Below are positions 1 through 8,183 of a DNA stretch of 64,000 nucleotides, piece by piece. Origin of the DNA: CAYFXE01 sp964347035 (lineage in GTDB: Bacteria; Acidobacteriota; Aminicenantia; Aminicenantales; Aminicenantaceae); NCBI GenBank assembly GCA_964347035.1, contig CAYFXE010000004.1, forward strand, positions 51,936 to 115,935, given 5' to 3'. Both the position numbers and the translations under genes were made by a program. A model generated the notes under the pieces. It did not search any database. It was not told the origin of the DNA and saw nothing but the letters and a program-made list of their open reading frames with translations. Each line of letters starts with the position of its first letter. Positions within the stretch are counted from its first letter, which is position 1.

Positions 1-253
1 GGCCAAACTTACGGATTTCTGCAAGTCTTTGATCCAGGGTCTGAATCAACTTGACTCTCTTTTTTCCGAGGATTTTCTCCGGATGGGGAGAGAAAGTCAG
101 CACGATAGAGATAAGGCCCGATTCCTTAGCCTTTCTGGTGACCAAGTTCAGAATCGATCTATGGCCCTCATGTACACCGTCAAAATTTCCGAGCGTGACA
201 ACTGACTGTTTCGAGAAGGAAGGAAGATTCTCGAATCCTCGTATGACTCTCAT
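1..253 (-). CDS. ribF: Bifunctional riboflavin kinase/FAD synthetase, N-terminal part (cut by window edge)
   Basis: Reverse-strand translation from the ATG at 253-251 gives 84 residues running off the left edge. It holds the FAD-synthetase nucleotidyltransferase signature TLGNFDGVHEGH near residues 20-31 and a TFSPHPEK stretch, both typical of the N-terminal FMN adenylyltransferase domain of RibF. The riboflavin kinase domain would lie outside the window. RibF makes FMN and then FAD in the cytoplasm. The ATG lies 4 bp after the stop of the upstream DUF1844 gene, so the two are probably cotranscribed. The motif makes the family assignment firm; completeness cannot be judged. Confidence 0.9.
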   Translation of the reverse strand, partial: MRVIRGFENLPSFSKQSVVTLGNFDGVHEGHRSILNLVTRKAKESGLISIVLTFSPHPEKILGKKRVKLIQTLDQRLAEIRKFG

Positions 254-257
254 CGCC

Positions 258-584
258 TTATAACTTGATAATTTTCGCTTTTTCCATGTAATTCAGCTTC
301 AGCTGTTGGAGGCAAGAGTCCAGAAACTTATCTTCTTCCGGTTTCAGGTTCCCCTTTGTCAGGTCTTTCATCAGGTCAAGAAGATCGATCAGCCTCTTGA
401 CTAAGTCTAGGTTTTCATGGACTTTTCCAGATTCCGGGTCTTCAGCCAGCCCGAGATTGATCAGAGCCTGGGTGTAAAAGGGAAGGACGATTGAACTAAA
501 ATCAAGGGGCGGAAGGATGACCCTCTGTTTCTCGGCTTCTTTCTTTTTCGGTTTTTCCTTTGTCTTCTTTCCTTTTTCTGCCAT
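258..584 (-). CDS. DUF1844 domain protein
   Basis: A 108-residue protein. It has a very basic, Lys/Glu-rich first 25 residues and then a compact helical domain matching the DUF1844 pattern: a short hydrophobic helix, a DPESGK-type turn, a KRLIDLLDLM helix and a terminal TKGNL..EE..FLDSCLQ segment. No enzymatic function is known for the family. It is a small, probably cytosolic protein common in Acidobacteria, Deltaproteobacteria and relatives. It sits directly upstream of ribF with a 4-bp gap and is probably the first gene of that operon. Family call good, function unknown. Confidence 0.75.
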   Translation of the reverse strand: MAEKGKKTKEKPKKKEAEKQRVILPPLDFSSIVLPFYTQALINLGLAEDPESGKVHENLDLVKRLIDLLDLMKDLTKGNLKPEEDKFLDSCLQQLKLNYMEKAKIIKL

Positions 585-693
585 TTTACTTCCCCGGATA
601 TGGAGTGAAAAGAAAGGGATCGAATAAAATGTTGTTGATGATTTGACAAAAAATATTACAATATTCTCTTCGATAAAGCAAGGGAGATGAAGT

Positions 694-1479
694 ATGGATG
701 ATGCCGCAACAGCCGGGAAAAAATTTCAAAGACTCGTGGAGATTTTGGATGCTCTGCGGGGAGAACAAGGCTGCCCCTGGGATAGGGAACAGGATGAAAG
801 ATCCATTTCCGATTATTTCTTGGAGGAGGTCTACGAAGCCGTCGATGCTGTCTATAAGAATGATTACCAAGTATTAGCCGAAGAGCTGGGAGATGTCTTG
901 ATGGAAGTGGTTTTCCTAGCCAGGATTTACAAAGAAAAGGGAAAGTTAACTATTTCTGATTCTTTGGAGAATATCATTCAAAAGATGGTCCGGCGACATC
1001 CCCACGTGTTCACCACGCAACAACGCAAAACGCCAGAGAAGGGTATCCAGGATTGGCAACGCCTGAAAAAAGAAGAGAAGAGCAGGACATCTTTTTTCGA
1101 TGGTATCGTGAAATCCTCTCCGGCACTTCTCGAAGCTTTTCAGATAGGACAACAAGCTTCCTCCTTTGGTTTTGATTGGATCCAGACGTTGGATGCTCTT
1201 CAAAAAATAAAGGAGGAAGTATCGGAGCTTGAAAACGCTCTGAAGGCCGGAAGAGAAGAAGAGGTTCTAAAAGAAATCGGGGATGTGCTATTTTCCATGG
1301 CCAATGTCTCTCGTTTACTGGGAGTCAATCCAGAAATAGCTCTTAAACAGGCCAACCGTAAATTTGTCGATAGATTCAGATCAGTAGAACAGAGGCTCAG
1401 GAAAGAAGGCAAAAGCATCCACCAAGCAAGCTGCAAAGAGATGGATAAAATTTGGGAAGACATCAAGAACGATGAATAA
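694..1479 (+). CDS. mazG: Nucleoside triphosphate pyrophosphohydrolase MazG
   Basis: A 261-residue protein, the usual length for MazG. It has two tandem MazG folds. The first carries EQGCPWDREQ, the metal-binding EEVYEAVDA helix and ELGDVLMEVVF, ending with the RRHPHVF motif. The second carries KEEVSELENAL and EIGDVLFSMANVSRLLG. MazG hydrolyses NTPs to NMP and PPi, cleansing nucleotide pools and modulating stress responses. The ATG is preceded by a GGGAG ribosome-binding site at about 8 nt. It is divergent from the DUF1844/ribF operon and stands alone. Confidence 0.95.
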   Translation: MDDAATAGKKFQRLVEILDALRGEQGCPWDREQDERSISDYFLEEVYEAVDAVYKNDYQVLAEELGDVLMEVVFLARIYKEKGKLTISDSLENIIQKMVRRHPHVFTTQQRKTPEKGIQDWQRLKKEEKSRTSFFDGIVKSSPALLEAFQIGQQASSFGFDWIQTLDALQKIKEEVSELENALKAGREEEVLKEIGDVLFSMANVSRLLGVNPEIALKQANRKFVDRFRSVEQRLRKEGKSIHQASCKEMDKIWEDIKNDE

Positions 1480-1819
1480 TATTTATGCTTTCAGTGATCA
1501 ATTATAACATTTAAATTGCAAGGAAATGAATGAAGCGACATTGAAGACCTCGACCCAACCTATCCCAGCCCTCCTGAATCGTTCATTGAGGGAAGCCGAT
1601 GTAGTCGGCCGCCGAGTGTGTTTGAGTTGGGGTCAGGCCTTATCCCAAGGTTTTGTACTCGGGTAAAGATAGTGTGACAAAGCGCTTCTGGACGACAAGG
1701 CATGACCCCAGCAGGCGCCGAGAGAGACGGTGAGGGAATGGCGTTAAAAATCTGAAGGGAGCGAAGTCATTTCCGTGTAATAACTCAGATTAATAAAAGT
1801 TTACCTGTTGAAAGAAATT
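1480..1819. other. Intergenic region between mazG and prfB
   Basis: About 340 bases with no supported gene. It holds copy 1 of the hairpin element (listed separately, 1626-1714). The flanks show no tRNA, no convincing ORF and no clear T-run terminator. mazG and prfB converge here. Confidence 0.6.
1626..1714. repeat. Imperfect-hairpin intergenic repeat, copy 1
   Basis: About 89 bp that recur at 37652-37737. The two copies share the 5' arm (TGGGGTCAGG, then CTTATCCCAAGGTTTTGTAC) and the 3' arm (ACAAAGCGCTT, then GGACGACAAGG, then TGACCCCAGCAG). The ends are inverted: TGGGGTCA at 1628-1635 against TGACCCCA at 1703-1710. Weaker internal pairing (CTTATC with GACAAG, TTTTGT with ACAAAG) makes the whole unit a long imperfect hairpin. 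The layout resembles a REP/MITE-like non-autonomous element. No transposase is in the window, so the family is open. Confidence 0.75.
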
Positions 1820-2951
1820 CTAGTTTTCTCCCTTGTTGTTCATCCTTTGCAGAAGGCTGGCTTTGATGAATTCATCGATATCCCCGTCGAGAACTTTATC
1901 CACATCTCCGACTTCGACGTTTGTGCGGAGATCCTTGATCATCCTGTAGGGGTGGAGAACATAGGATCGAATCTGATTTCCCCAGGCAATATCTGATTTG
2001 GCGTCTTCCAGCTTTTCCAGCTTTTCCAGTTTTTTCTTCTTTTCTAATTCGTACAGACGGGCTTTCAAGACCTTCATCGCCGAGGCTTTATTTTTATGCT
2101 GGGATCTCTCGTTCTGACATTGAACCACGATTCCCGTAGGAATATGGGTTATCCTGACGGCTGAGTCGGTCACGTTGACATGTTGGCCCCCACGACCTGA
2201 AGCACGGTAAGTATCAATCCTTAGATCGTCAAGATCGATTTGAACCTCGATTTCCTCTTCGATCTCTGGATAAACGAAGACAGCTGCAAAGGAAGTATGT
2301 CGTCTTTTGTTGGCGTCGAAAGGAGAAATCCTGACCAATCGATGCACCCCTGACTCTTGGCTCAAGTTTCCGTAGGCATAATCTCCGACCAGCCGGAGAG
2401 TGACACTTTTCAGTCCGGCTTCTTCCCCCGGCTGAATATCTAGGATTTCTGTCCTAAAGCCTTTTCGCTCGGCATACCGAAGGTACATCCTGAGGAGCAT
2501 TTGGGCCCAATCTTGTGATTCTGTCCCCCCGGCTCCAGGATGGACAGTCAGTATTGCATTCCGCGCATCATCCTTATCGAAGAATAACGTCTTCAACTCA
2601 GCCTCAGCCAAATCCTCTTCGATAGAGACCAACGCCTGCTGCAGCTCCTCCTCCACCTGTTCTCCCTCTTCCGCCAATTCGACGAGGACTTCGATCTCTA
2701 CTATTTTCTGTTTCATCCCTGTGAAGAAACTAAGGTCTTTTTCTAGCCTCTTTTTGTTTTGTTGAAGGGTCTGATATCTTTGTTGATCCTTCCAGATATC
2801 AGGTGCGGAGAGGTCTTGGTTGATATTCTCGATTTCAGACTTTTTGCCGGCTATGTCAAAGAAAACCTCTTAATTTATCGTACTTAGAGAGGTAATCCTT
2901 GATTTTGGCCTGGAGTTCAGAGAGCGGAATTTTTACGGGCTTTTCTGGCAT
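1820..2951 (-). CDS. prfB: Peptide chain release factor 2, with programmed +1 frameshift
   Basis: The reading frame starts at the ATG at 2951-2949, preceded by AGAGG at 5 nt. It runs 31 codons to an in-frame TGA at 2858-2856 and resumes in the +1 frame at GAC (2857), giving about 376 residues in all. The junction reads RGFL-TGA-C and continues DIAGKKSEIE, the classic RF2 layout. Downstream, the SPF tripeptide (ISPFDANKRR) that reads UGA/UAA stops and the catalytic GGQ (SGRGGQHVN) are intact. RF2 releases peptides at UGA and UAA. The start overlaps the 3' end of lnt by 35 bp, so translation may be coupled. This is a functional autoregulated gene, not a pseudogene. Confidence 0.95.
2855..2861 (-). 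promoter_or_regulatory. RF2 programmed +1 frameshift site (CTTTGAC)
   Basis: On the minus strand the site reads CTT TGA C, with an AAGAGG Shine-Dalgarno-like stretch a few bases upstream, as in E. coli prfB (AGGGGG, CTTTGAC). When RF2 is scarce the ribosome slips +1 on CTT and reads GAC, making full-length RF2. When RF2 is abundant it terminates at TGA after 31 residues. Sequence and position match the known element. Confidence 0.93.
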
Positions 2952-4467
2952 GAATCCTCTGTACTAGGGTCAGGATAAGGAATACACCACAAAAAGTCAA
3001 GCTGAGGAAGGCCAGGATATCGCCATGACGGGTGTATATTGTTCTTTCCACAGAAGGATAAATTTGGGCTGTGAGATGAGTTATAGTCATCATCTTCGAT
3101 TGTGTGATGATGCGTCCGTAGGGATCGATGATGCCACTGACTCCTGTCGTAGCAGCTCTGAGAAGATACCGCCTGTTTTCGACGGCTCTGAACACGGCCA
3201 TGGAAAAGTGCTGGTAAGGGGCAGAGCTCTTTCCATACCAACCGTCGTTGGTGATGGTCACTAAGAATTGAGCTCCCTGCTTGACAAACCGGCGGACCAA
3301 ATCGGGGAAGATGATCTCGTAGCATATTGGAGAGCCAAACGGATAACTCTCAAACCTGTGGAGGGTGTGCTCTTTTCCTGGAGTAATATCTCCGATGGCA
3401 TGTGTCATTCTTTGGATGAAGGAGAAGATTTTTTTATACGGAGTGTATTCTCCGAACGGGACCAGATGCATCTTATAGTACTGGCTCATGGAAAGGTCTG
3501 GTCCAAGGCATATAGCCGTATTATAATAAAGGATAGTGTCTCCACTAACGGCGATTTCATTCGTCCCGACAAGAAGCGTACAGCCTGTTTCTTGGACAAA
3601 CCGAAAAAGCCTGAGCTTAAACTCTTGGTAAAGTTCCTGAGGACAACTGAAGCAAAGGGTGACAGAAAATTCAGGCCAGATGATGAGCTGCGCTCCCTCA
3701 CGGTAGGCTTGGTTGCTGAGGTCCATGTGTCTTTCGAATAAGTTTTGGATTTCTTGAGTCGAGACTTGATCCCAGTAAATATCTGAGGATACGTTTCCCT
3801 GGATAACAGCAGCTTTAAACGTATCTCTCCCCGGAGGAACCTGTTTCAGATTCCACAGTCCCAATCCATAGAGACAAAGGATGAAACCGAGCCCAATAAA
3901 AAAGGGATATTTTTTTCTATGTTTCATGGAAAACACAAAAAGACATTGGAAAAGGACCATTGCGAAGGAAAGGCCGTAAACACCAGTGACAGAGACCATC
4001 TGGATAAACGGCAGGTTTCTGTACTGGCTGGAGCCGAGAAGCCCCCAAGGAAATCCAGTAAACAGGTGAGTCAAGGCATACTCGAAAGAGACCCAGAGGA
4101 AGGGAGAAATCAGAAAAACAAGTTTAGGAAATGATCCGAGAATTTTCGAGAAGAGAAGACAAAAAAAGGCCCAAAAAAGAGCGAGGAAAAGGACAAAGAC
4201 GACGTAAATCAAGAAACTGAACGGAAGGGAGAGATTGCCATAATGAGCTGGAACAGACGGAATCCAGTAGATCAGAAGAGCATTGTAAGAAATTCCTGCT
4301 AAAAAGCCCAAAAGGAAGGATTGCTTGGGCTGATACTTGAGGATGACAAAAAAAAGGGGAATGAGCGAAATCCAAGCGAAGAAGGAAAGGCTGAACTTCG
4401 GGAAAGAGAGGGCCGTGATGAGTCCGCTCAGTAAGGCCAGAAAAATATCAACCGTTCTTATTCTCAA
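2917..4467 (-). CDS. lnt: Apolipoprotein N-acyltransferase
   Basis: A 516-residue protein with about seven N-terminal membrane segments (residues 7-205), a periplasmic nitrilase-type domain and one C-terminal membrane helix. The catalytic triad is visible: Glu266 in IIWPEFSV, Lys332 in YKMHLVPFGEY and Cys382 in SPICYEIIF. Lnt adds the third acyl chain to lipoproteins in the inner membrane and is a mark of diderm bacteria. The start is a TTG at 4467; no in-frame ATG lies near it. It follows the SPOR gene by 44 bp and overlaps the start of prfB. A possible internal promoter lies just upstream. Confidence 0.93.
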   Translation of the reverse strand: MRIRTVDIFLALLSGLITALSFPKFSLSFFAWISLIPLFFVILKYQPKQSFLLGFLAGISYNALLIYWIPSVPAHYGNLSLPFSFLIYVVFVLFLALFWAFFCLLFSKILGSFPKLVFLISPFLWVSFEYALTHLFTGFPWGLLGSSQYRNLPFIQMVSVTGVYGLSFAMVLFQCLFVFSMKHRKKYPFFIGLGFILCLYGLGLWNLKQVPPGRDTFKAAVIQGNVSSDIYWDQVSTQEIQNLFERHMDLSNQAYREGAQLIIWPEFSVTLCFSCPQELYQEFKLRLFRFVQETGCTLLVGTNEIAVSGDTILYYNTAICLGPDLSMSQYYKMHLVPFGEYTPYKKIFSFIQRMTHAIGDITPGKEHTLHRFESYPFGSPICYEIIFPDLVRRFVKQGAQFLVTITNDGWYGKSSAPYQHFSMAVFRAVENRRYLLRAATTGVSGIIDPYGRIITQSKMMTITHLTAQIYPSVERTIYTRHGDILAFLSLTFCGVFLILTLVQRIHARKARKNSAL

Positions 4468-4476
4468 GCTTCAACA

Positions 4477-4505
4477 AATATACTTCTTTTAGGAAAAGAG
4501 AGCAA
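4477..4505 (-). promoter_or_regulatory. Possible internal promoter for lnt-prfB
   Basis: Minus-strand TTGCTC (4505-4500), a 17-bp spacer, and TATATT (4482-4477). The -10 ends 9 nt before the lnt TTG codon. The -35 is weak, so this is tentative. If used, the mRNA would have almost no leader. Confidence 0.4.
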
Positions 4506-4511
4506 AAACAC

Positions 4512-5051
4512 CTATTTCCGGACGATGAAGTAGTCGCTCTTCTTTTTCTTCTGTGACTCGGCTAATTTATCTCTTATCTTCTCCGCCTGTTCCCTGGATG
4601 GGAAGCTCCCGATTCTCACTCGATAGACAGGCTTTTTGTCCGTTGATAGAGGATCGAGGACAAAAGCGCGGTAGCCCTCTTTCTTGAATTTTTCGGCCAC
4701 CGAGGAAGCAGCTTTCGTGTCGGCAAAAGCCCCCACCTGGACAAAATAAAGGTGTTCGCTTTGGACTTCGGACGGCTTTTTCTTCTCGGTCTCTTTCTTA
4801 ATCCGCTGGTGCATGGCCAGCTCTTTTTGAATAACATCCCTCTCTTCTCCAGATGACTCTGGCTCCTCTTCCTTAGTTTTTTCTAACTTAGCCTCTGCCG
4901 GAAATTCTGACTCCTTAAGAATTTGAGCCTGTTTCTTACCTACAGAGACACCAAGTAGAAAGATGACCACGCCCAAGATTAGGATGGCGATAAAAATGAA
5001 CACGAGGGAGGAGCTTGAAAGCTGGACTTCTCTGTAATCCTTGGTCTTCAT
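4512..5051 (-). CDS. SPOR-domain membrane protein
   Basis: A 179-residue protein. It has a short cytoplasmic N-terminus, one membrane helix at about residues 16-38, a charged Lys/Glu-rich linker (about 45-100) and a C-terminal SPOR domain (about 103-178, LYFVQVGAFADTKAA through RVRIGSFPSREQAE). SPOR domains bind denuded peptidoglycan glycans, often at division sites, so a role in cell-wall remodelling or septation is likely. Its ATG overlaps the slipin stop (ATGA), indicating translational coupling. Confidence 0.85.
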   Translation of the reverse strand: MKTKDYREVQLSSSSLVFIFIAILILGVVIFLLGVSVGKKQAQILKESEFPAEAKLEKTKEEEPESSGEERDVIQKELAMHQRIKKETEKKKPSEVQSEHLYFVQVGAFADTKAASSVAEKFKKEGYRAFVLDPLSTDKKPVYRVRIGSFPSREQAEKIRDKLAESQKKKKSDYFIVRK

Positions 5052-5818
5052 TCCTTATCGCTTTTCTCTTTCGATCCTTTAAACATGAAAGCTTTTAACA
5101 TATCAAGGGGAAGCGGGAAAACGATGGTAGAATTCTTCTCGGTTGCAACTTCTGTCAGGGTCCCCAAGAAACGGAGTTGAAGAGCCTGAGGATTGGTCGA
5201 GATGATATCGGCAGCTTGGGTCAGCTTGCCGGCGGCTTGGTATTCTCCGTCGGCATGGATAACCTTGGCCCTTCGTTCTCTTTCCGCCTCGGCTTGTTTG
5301 GCGATGGCTCGGATCATATTATCCGGTAGATCCACATGTTTCATCTCCACGAGTTGAACCTTAATACCCCATGGATCTGTGTGCATGTCTATGATTTCTT
5401 GAAGCTGAGCATTGAGTTTTTCTCTTTCAGAGAGAAGTTCATCCAGTTCAACCTCTCCCAAGACACTCCTCAGAGTCGTCTGGGCAAGCTGAGAAGTGGC
5501 AAAAAGAAAGTCCTGAACCTCCAAGATCGCTTTTTGAGGGTCCATGACACGAAAGTAGACAACAGCATTGACCTTAACGGAAACATTATCCTTGGTAATC
5601 ACATCTTGAGGTGGAATATCCATGACAACGATTCGAAGGCTGACTCGGACCATGCGGTCGATAGGAGGGAAAACGAGGATAATTCCCGGCCCCTTGGGTT
5701 TGGAGAGGACACGGCCGAGACGAAAGATCACGCCTCTTTCGTATTCCCTTAGTATTTTAATCGCATTCAATAAATAGAGAACAACGAGAGCTATGATGAT
5801 TATGGGGAAAGTATACAT
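5048..5818 (-). CDS. Slipin / stomatin-like SPFH protein
   Basis: A 256-residue protein with an N-terminal membrane hairpin (about residues 2-18) and an SPFH/band-7 domain (about 25-200; REYERGVIFRLGR, then PPQDVITKDNVSVKVNAVVYF), followed by an Ala/Glu-rich coiled-coil (KQAEAERERRAKVI). It matches the bacterial slipin (PH1511/YbbK-like) class in length and motifs. It is preceded by a strong AAGGAGG ribosome-binding site. It lies directly downstream of nfeD, the well-known nfeD-slipin gene pair in which the NfeD-type membrane protease cleaves the stomatin partner. It is probably involved in membrane microdomain organisation. Confidence 0.92.
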   Translation of the reverse strand: MYTFPIIIIALVVLYLLNAIKILREYERGVIFRLGRVLSKPKGPGIILVFPPIDRMVRVSLRIVVMDIPPQDVITKDNVSVKVNAVVYFRVMDPQKAILEVQDFLFATSQLAQTTLRSVLGEVELDELLSEREKLNAQLQEIIDMHTDPWGIKVQLVEMKHVDLPDNMIRAIAKQAEAERERRAKVIHADGEYQAAGKLTQAADIISTNPQALQLRFLGTLTEVATEKNSTIVFPLPLDMLKAFMFKGSKEKSDKE

Positions 5819-5906
5819 TGTAACCTCCTTATGTTTCGCTGATTTTTTGAGATGTTTTCAATCTATTCGAAGCTGTATAAAATTTCAAGATATTTCTGTC
5901 TCGATG

Positions 5907-7181
5907 TTAGACCTTTGTGACTTTGATCTTTAAATTCCGCATGACTTCCACGACTTTCACTTTGGCTCCCTTAGGGATGTTTTCTTTAGATTCAGCATTC
6001 CAAATTTCGCCGTGGACAAAGACTTTCCCTTCGGGATCGATATCCGTTTGAGCTGTGCCGATCTCACCTTCAAGCCCTTCTCTGCCCGTAGCCGCCTTTT
6101 TTATGTGGGCTCTAATGGCCAGGGTGATCAAAAAGATGAAAATCAACGAGATGGCAACGGCGACCGGGATGATGAAGTTTAAACTCGGCCTAAGCTCTGG
6201 TATGGGAGTATTGATTAGCATTATCGAGCCGATGACCATGGCTATGATTCCTCCTATGGTTAAAATTCCATAACTCTGAACCTTCAATTCGAGGATAAAC
6301 AATCCGATTGCCAAGAGAATCAAAATCAAGCCAACATAATTGATAGGCAAGATTTGGAAAGAAAAAATGGCTAACAGCAGGCAGATCCCTCCAAGAACAC
6401 CTGGTAAAATGGCTCCTGGATTGGAGAACTCGAAATACAAGCCGAGCAAACCCAACATTAAAAGGATATAGGCAAGGTTGGGATTGGAGATGGTGATCAG
6501 GAATTTTTGCCGGGCAGTCATCGGGATTTCCACCACATCCTCTCCTTCGAGCCGGAGTGGAACCTCTTCGCCATCGAATCTTTTAATCGTTCGACTGTCA
6601 AAATAATCGATGATCTCCTGTTCGTCTTGAGCAATAAGATCGATGAGGTTCCCTTCCAGCGCCTCTGTCTCCGTGTAGGAGAGGCTTTTTCTCACGGCAT
6701 CCTCGGCCATCTTTATGTTCCGTCCTCTTTTCTCAGCTAGGGTCTTGATGTACGAGGCGGCATCATGCGTGACTTTCTCCTCCATCGTCTTATCCATTGC
6801 CTGTCCAGTGATGGAAACGCCGACAGGATGGGCTGCCCCAGTGTTTGTCCCTGGAGTCATGACAAAGATGTCACAGGCTACGGCGATGAAGAATCCGGCC
6901 GAAGCCGCCCGGGCTCCGTTGGGATGGACATAGGCCACGACTGGGACTTTCGAACTTAAGATGCTCTCGATGATCTCCCTCATCGAAGAATCTAAACCAC
7001 CGGGAGTATTTAAGGTCATGATGATTAAGCGGGCGTCTTCTTTTTCGGCTCGATCGATCGTGTTCCGGATGTACTCTGAGGTGACTGGGTGGATGGGAGC
7101 TGAGACATCTATTTTCAAAATAGCCGAGTTACAGAGCACAGGGAGAAGGAGGACAAATAGAATGACTATTAATTTTCTCAT
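5907..7181 (-). CDS. nfeD: NfeD-family membrane serine protease (ClpP-class domain + NfeD C-terminal domain)
   Basis: About 424 residues from the ATG at 7181: a signal peptide (MRKLIVILFVLLLPVLC), a ClpP/SppA-class protease domain (about 25-230), four to five membrane helices (about 240-360) and a C-terminal OB-fold NfeD domain. The candidate catalytic Ser lies in ARAASAGFF and the Lys in AASYIKTLAEK, as in the archaeal PH1510 protease that cleaves stomatin. A longer reading frame starts from TTG at 7217, but that codon lies inside the -35 of a near-consensus promoter, so the ATG at 7181 is preferred. The slipin substrate gene follows. Confidence 0.92.
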   Translation of the reverse strand: MRKLIVILFVLLLPVLCNSAILKIDVSAPIHPVTSEYIRNTIDRAEKEDARLIIMTLNTPGGLDSSMREIIESILSSKVPVVAYVHPNGARAASAGFFIAVACDIFVMTPGTNTGAAHPVGVSITGQAMDKTMEEKVTHDAASYIKTLAEKRGRNIKMAEDAVRKSLSYTETEALEGNLIDLIAQDEQEIIDYFDSRTIKRFDGEEVPLRLEGEDVVEIPMTARQKFLITISNPNLAYILLMLGLLGLYFEFSNPGAILPGVLGGICLLLAIFSFQILPINYVGLILILLAIGLFILELKVQSYGILTIGGIIAMVIGSIMLINTPIPELRPSLNFIIPVAVAISLIFIFLITLAIRAHIKKAATGREGLEGEIGTAQTDIDPEGKVFVHGEIWNAESKENIPKGAKVKVVEVMRNLKIKVTKV

Positions 7182-7193
7182 CTCTTTGATTTC

Positions 7194-7222
7194 ATTATAG
7201 GAGGGCAATAATTCCAAGTCAA
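7194..7222 (-). promoter_or_regulatory. Near-consensus sigma70 promoter of the nfeD operon
   Basis: Minus-strand TTGACT (7222-7217), a 17-bp spacer, and a perfect TATAAT (7199-7194). The -10 ends 12 nt before the nfeD ATG, so the expected start site gives a leader of only about 6 nt with no Shine-Dalgarno sequence. Confidence 0.8.
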
Positions 7223-7448
7223 TAATTTATCTTGAGCAACACTCGCTCAACCCAATAAATTCAATCAAGAAGATGTAGAGGATGATTGCATCTTCCAATA
7301 TTGATGTACTCGCAGAGATATTTACATAGAAAGAGCAATAGAGACAAATCGGCAAGCAGGATAAATTAGAAGCATTGGTTTTTACTTTCTATAGTACAAA
7401 ATACATAGAAAAATGAATTTTCTGAAATAATAGAAAAACCAGGCTCAC

Positions 7449-7931
7449 ATGAATAAAGATAATCAATCAAAAGAACTGAGGCAAAAAAAATTGCTTGAAT
7501 TACATGAACGAATTGCTGAACTGGAGAAATTAGAAATCACGAGAACACAAACAAATAACCAACTGCGGAAAATTGAAGAGAAAATTCGACAATTGTTTGA
7601 GAACGTAGAAGACACTATAGCTATAATTCAAGATAGGTTAATAAAATATGTAAATCCGTATGTGACACATTTATTAGGTTATTCTCCTGAGGAAGTTATC
7701 GGAACCTCGTTTGCACATTACGTTCATCCTGATGAACTTCCCAGGTTGGCAAAATACTACATTCAACGCATAGCAGGTGAGGATGTTCCCCCTGTTTATA
7801 ATACAATAATAAAGCACAAAGATGGAAGCGACGTTCATGTTGAAATAAAAGCAAGTGTAATTACATATCAGGGAAAGCTAGCTGATTTTGCCATTGTTAA
7901 GAAACGGTCGATAAGCGAAAAACATGAATAA
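7449..7931 (+). CDS. Solitary PAS-domain protein
   Basis: A 160-residue protein: an N-terminal coiled coil (about residues 5-50, Lys/Glu/Leu-rich) and one PAS domain (about 48-155; FENVEDTIAIIQ, YVNPYVTHLLGYSPEEVIG, IIKHKDGSDVHVEIKAS). No kinase, GGDEF, HTH or other output domain follows; the protein stops where a DITERK-type linker would normally begin. It may be a remnant of a longer sensor, or a free-standing sensor acting by protein contact. The gene is visibly more AT-rich than its neighbours, which may mean transfer. No operon partner. Confidence 0.75.
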   Translation: MNKDNQSKELRQKKLLELHERIAELEKLEITRTQTNNQLRKIEEKIRQLFENVEDTIAIIQDRLIKYVNPYVTHLLGYSPEEVIGTSFAHYVHPDELPRLAKYYIQRIAGEDVPPVYNTIIKHKDGSDVHVEIKASVITYQGKLADFAIVKKRSISEKHE

Positions 7932-8081
7932 TTAAGGAGAGTGGAAGCCAGGAAGCCGGATATTCCTGAGGTAGATGCGAGAACGGAGCTGGCTGGAACG
8001 AAGAGCCAATAATCCTCTCATCAATCCACATAACTCTCCAGGTCAACCTATAACAACGTTATATCTAAGAGTACAAAATAA

Positions 8082-8104
8082 ACTTAGGCTACCTAAACCT
8101 AAGT
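8082..8104. repeat. Inverted repeat upstream of the HU gene
   Basis: ACTTAGG (8082-8088) and CCTAAGT (8098-8104) form a perfect 7-bp stem around a 9-nt loop, 22 bp upstream of the putative HU -35 box. No T-run follows, so an operator is as likely as a terminator for the PAS gene. Confidence 0.45.
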
Positions 8105-8125
8105 CGAAGAAATTAAAAAAATTAG

Positions 8126-8154
8126 TTGACATTTTATTTTTAATAAATTAATTA
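8126..8154 (+). promoter_or_regulatory. Promoter of the HU-family gene
   Basis: A perfect TTGACA (8126-8131), a 17-bp AT-rich spacer and TAATTA (8149-8154). The HU ATG follows 29 nt later behind an AAGGAG ribosome-binding site (8172-8177). Confidence 0.6.
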
Positions 8155-8183
8155 TTATTATGCCAAACAAAAAGGAGACTCTG

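Noticed and set aside
1820..2716. RF2 starting at the later ATG (298 residues)
   Set aside because: It would lose the whole N-terminal domain; upstream sequence in the shifted frame matches RF2 closely.
2856..2858. prfB as a pseudogene because of an internal stop
   Set aside because: The TGA is in the exact RF2 recoding context (CTTTGAC) and the rest of the protein is intact.
7200..8180. Prophage or genomic island around the AT-rich stretch
   Set aside because: No integrase, phage gene, attachment repeat or tRNA; only a PAS gene and an HU gene are present.
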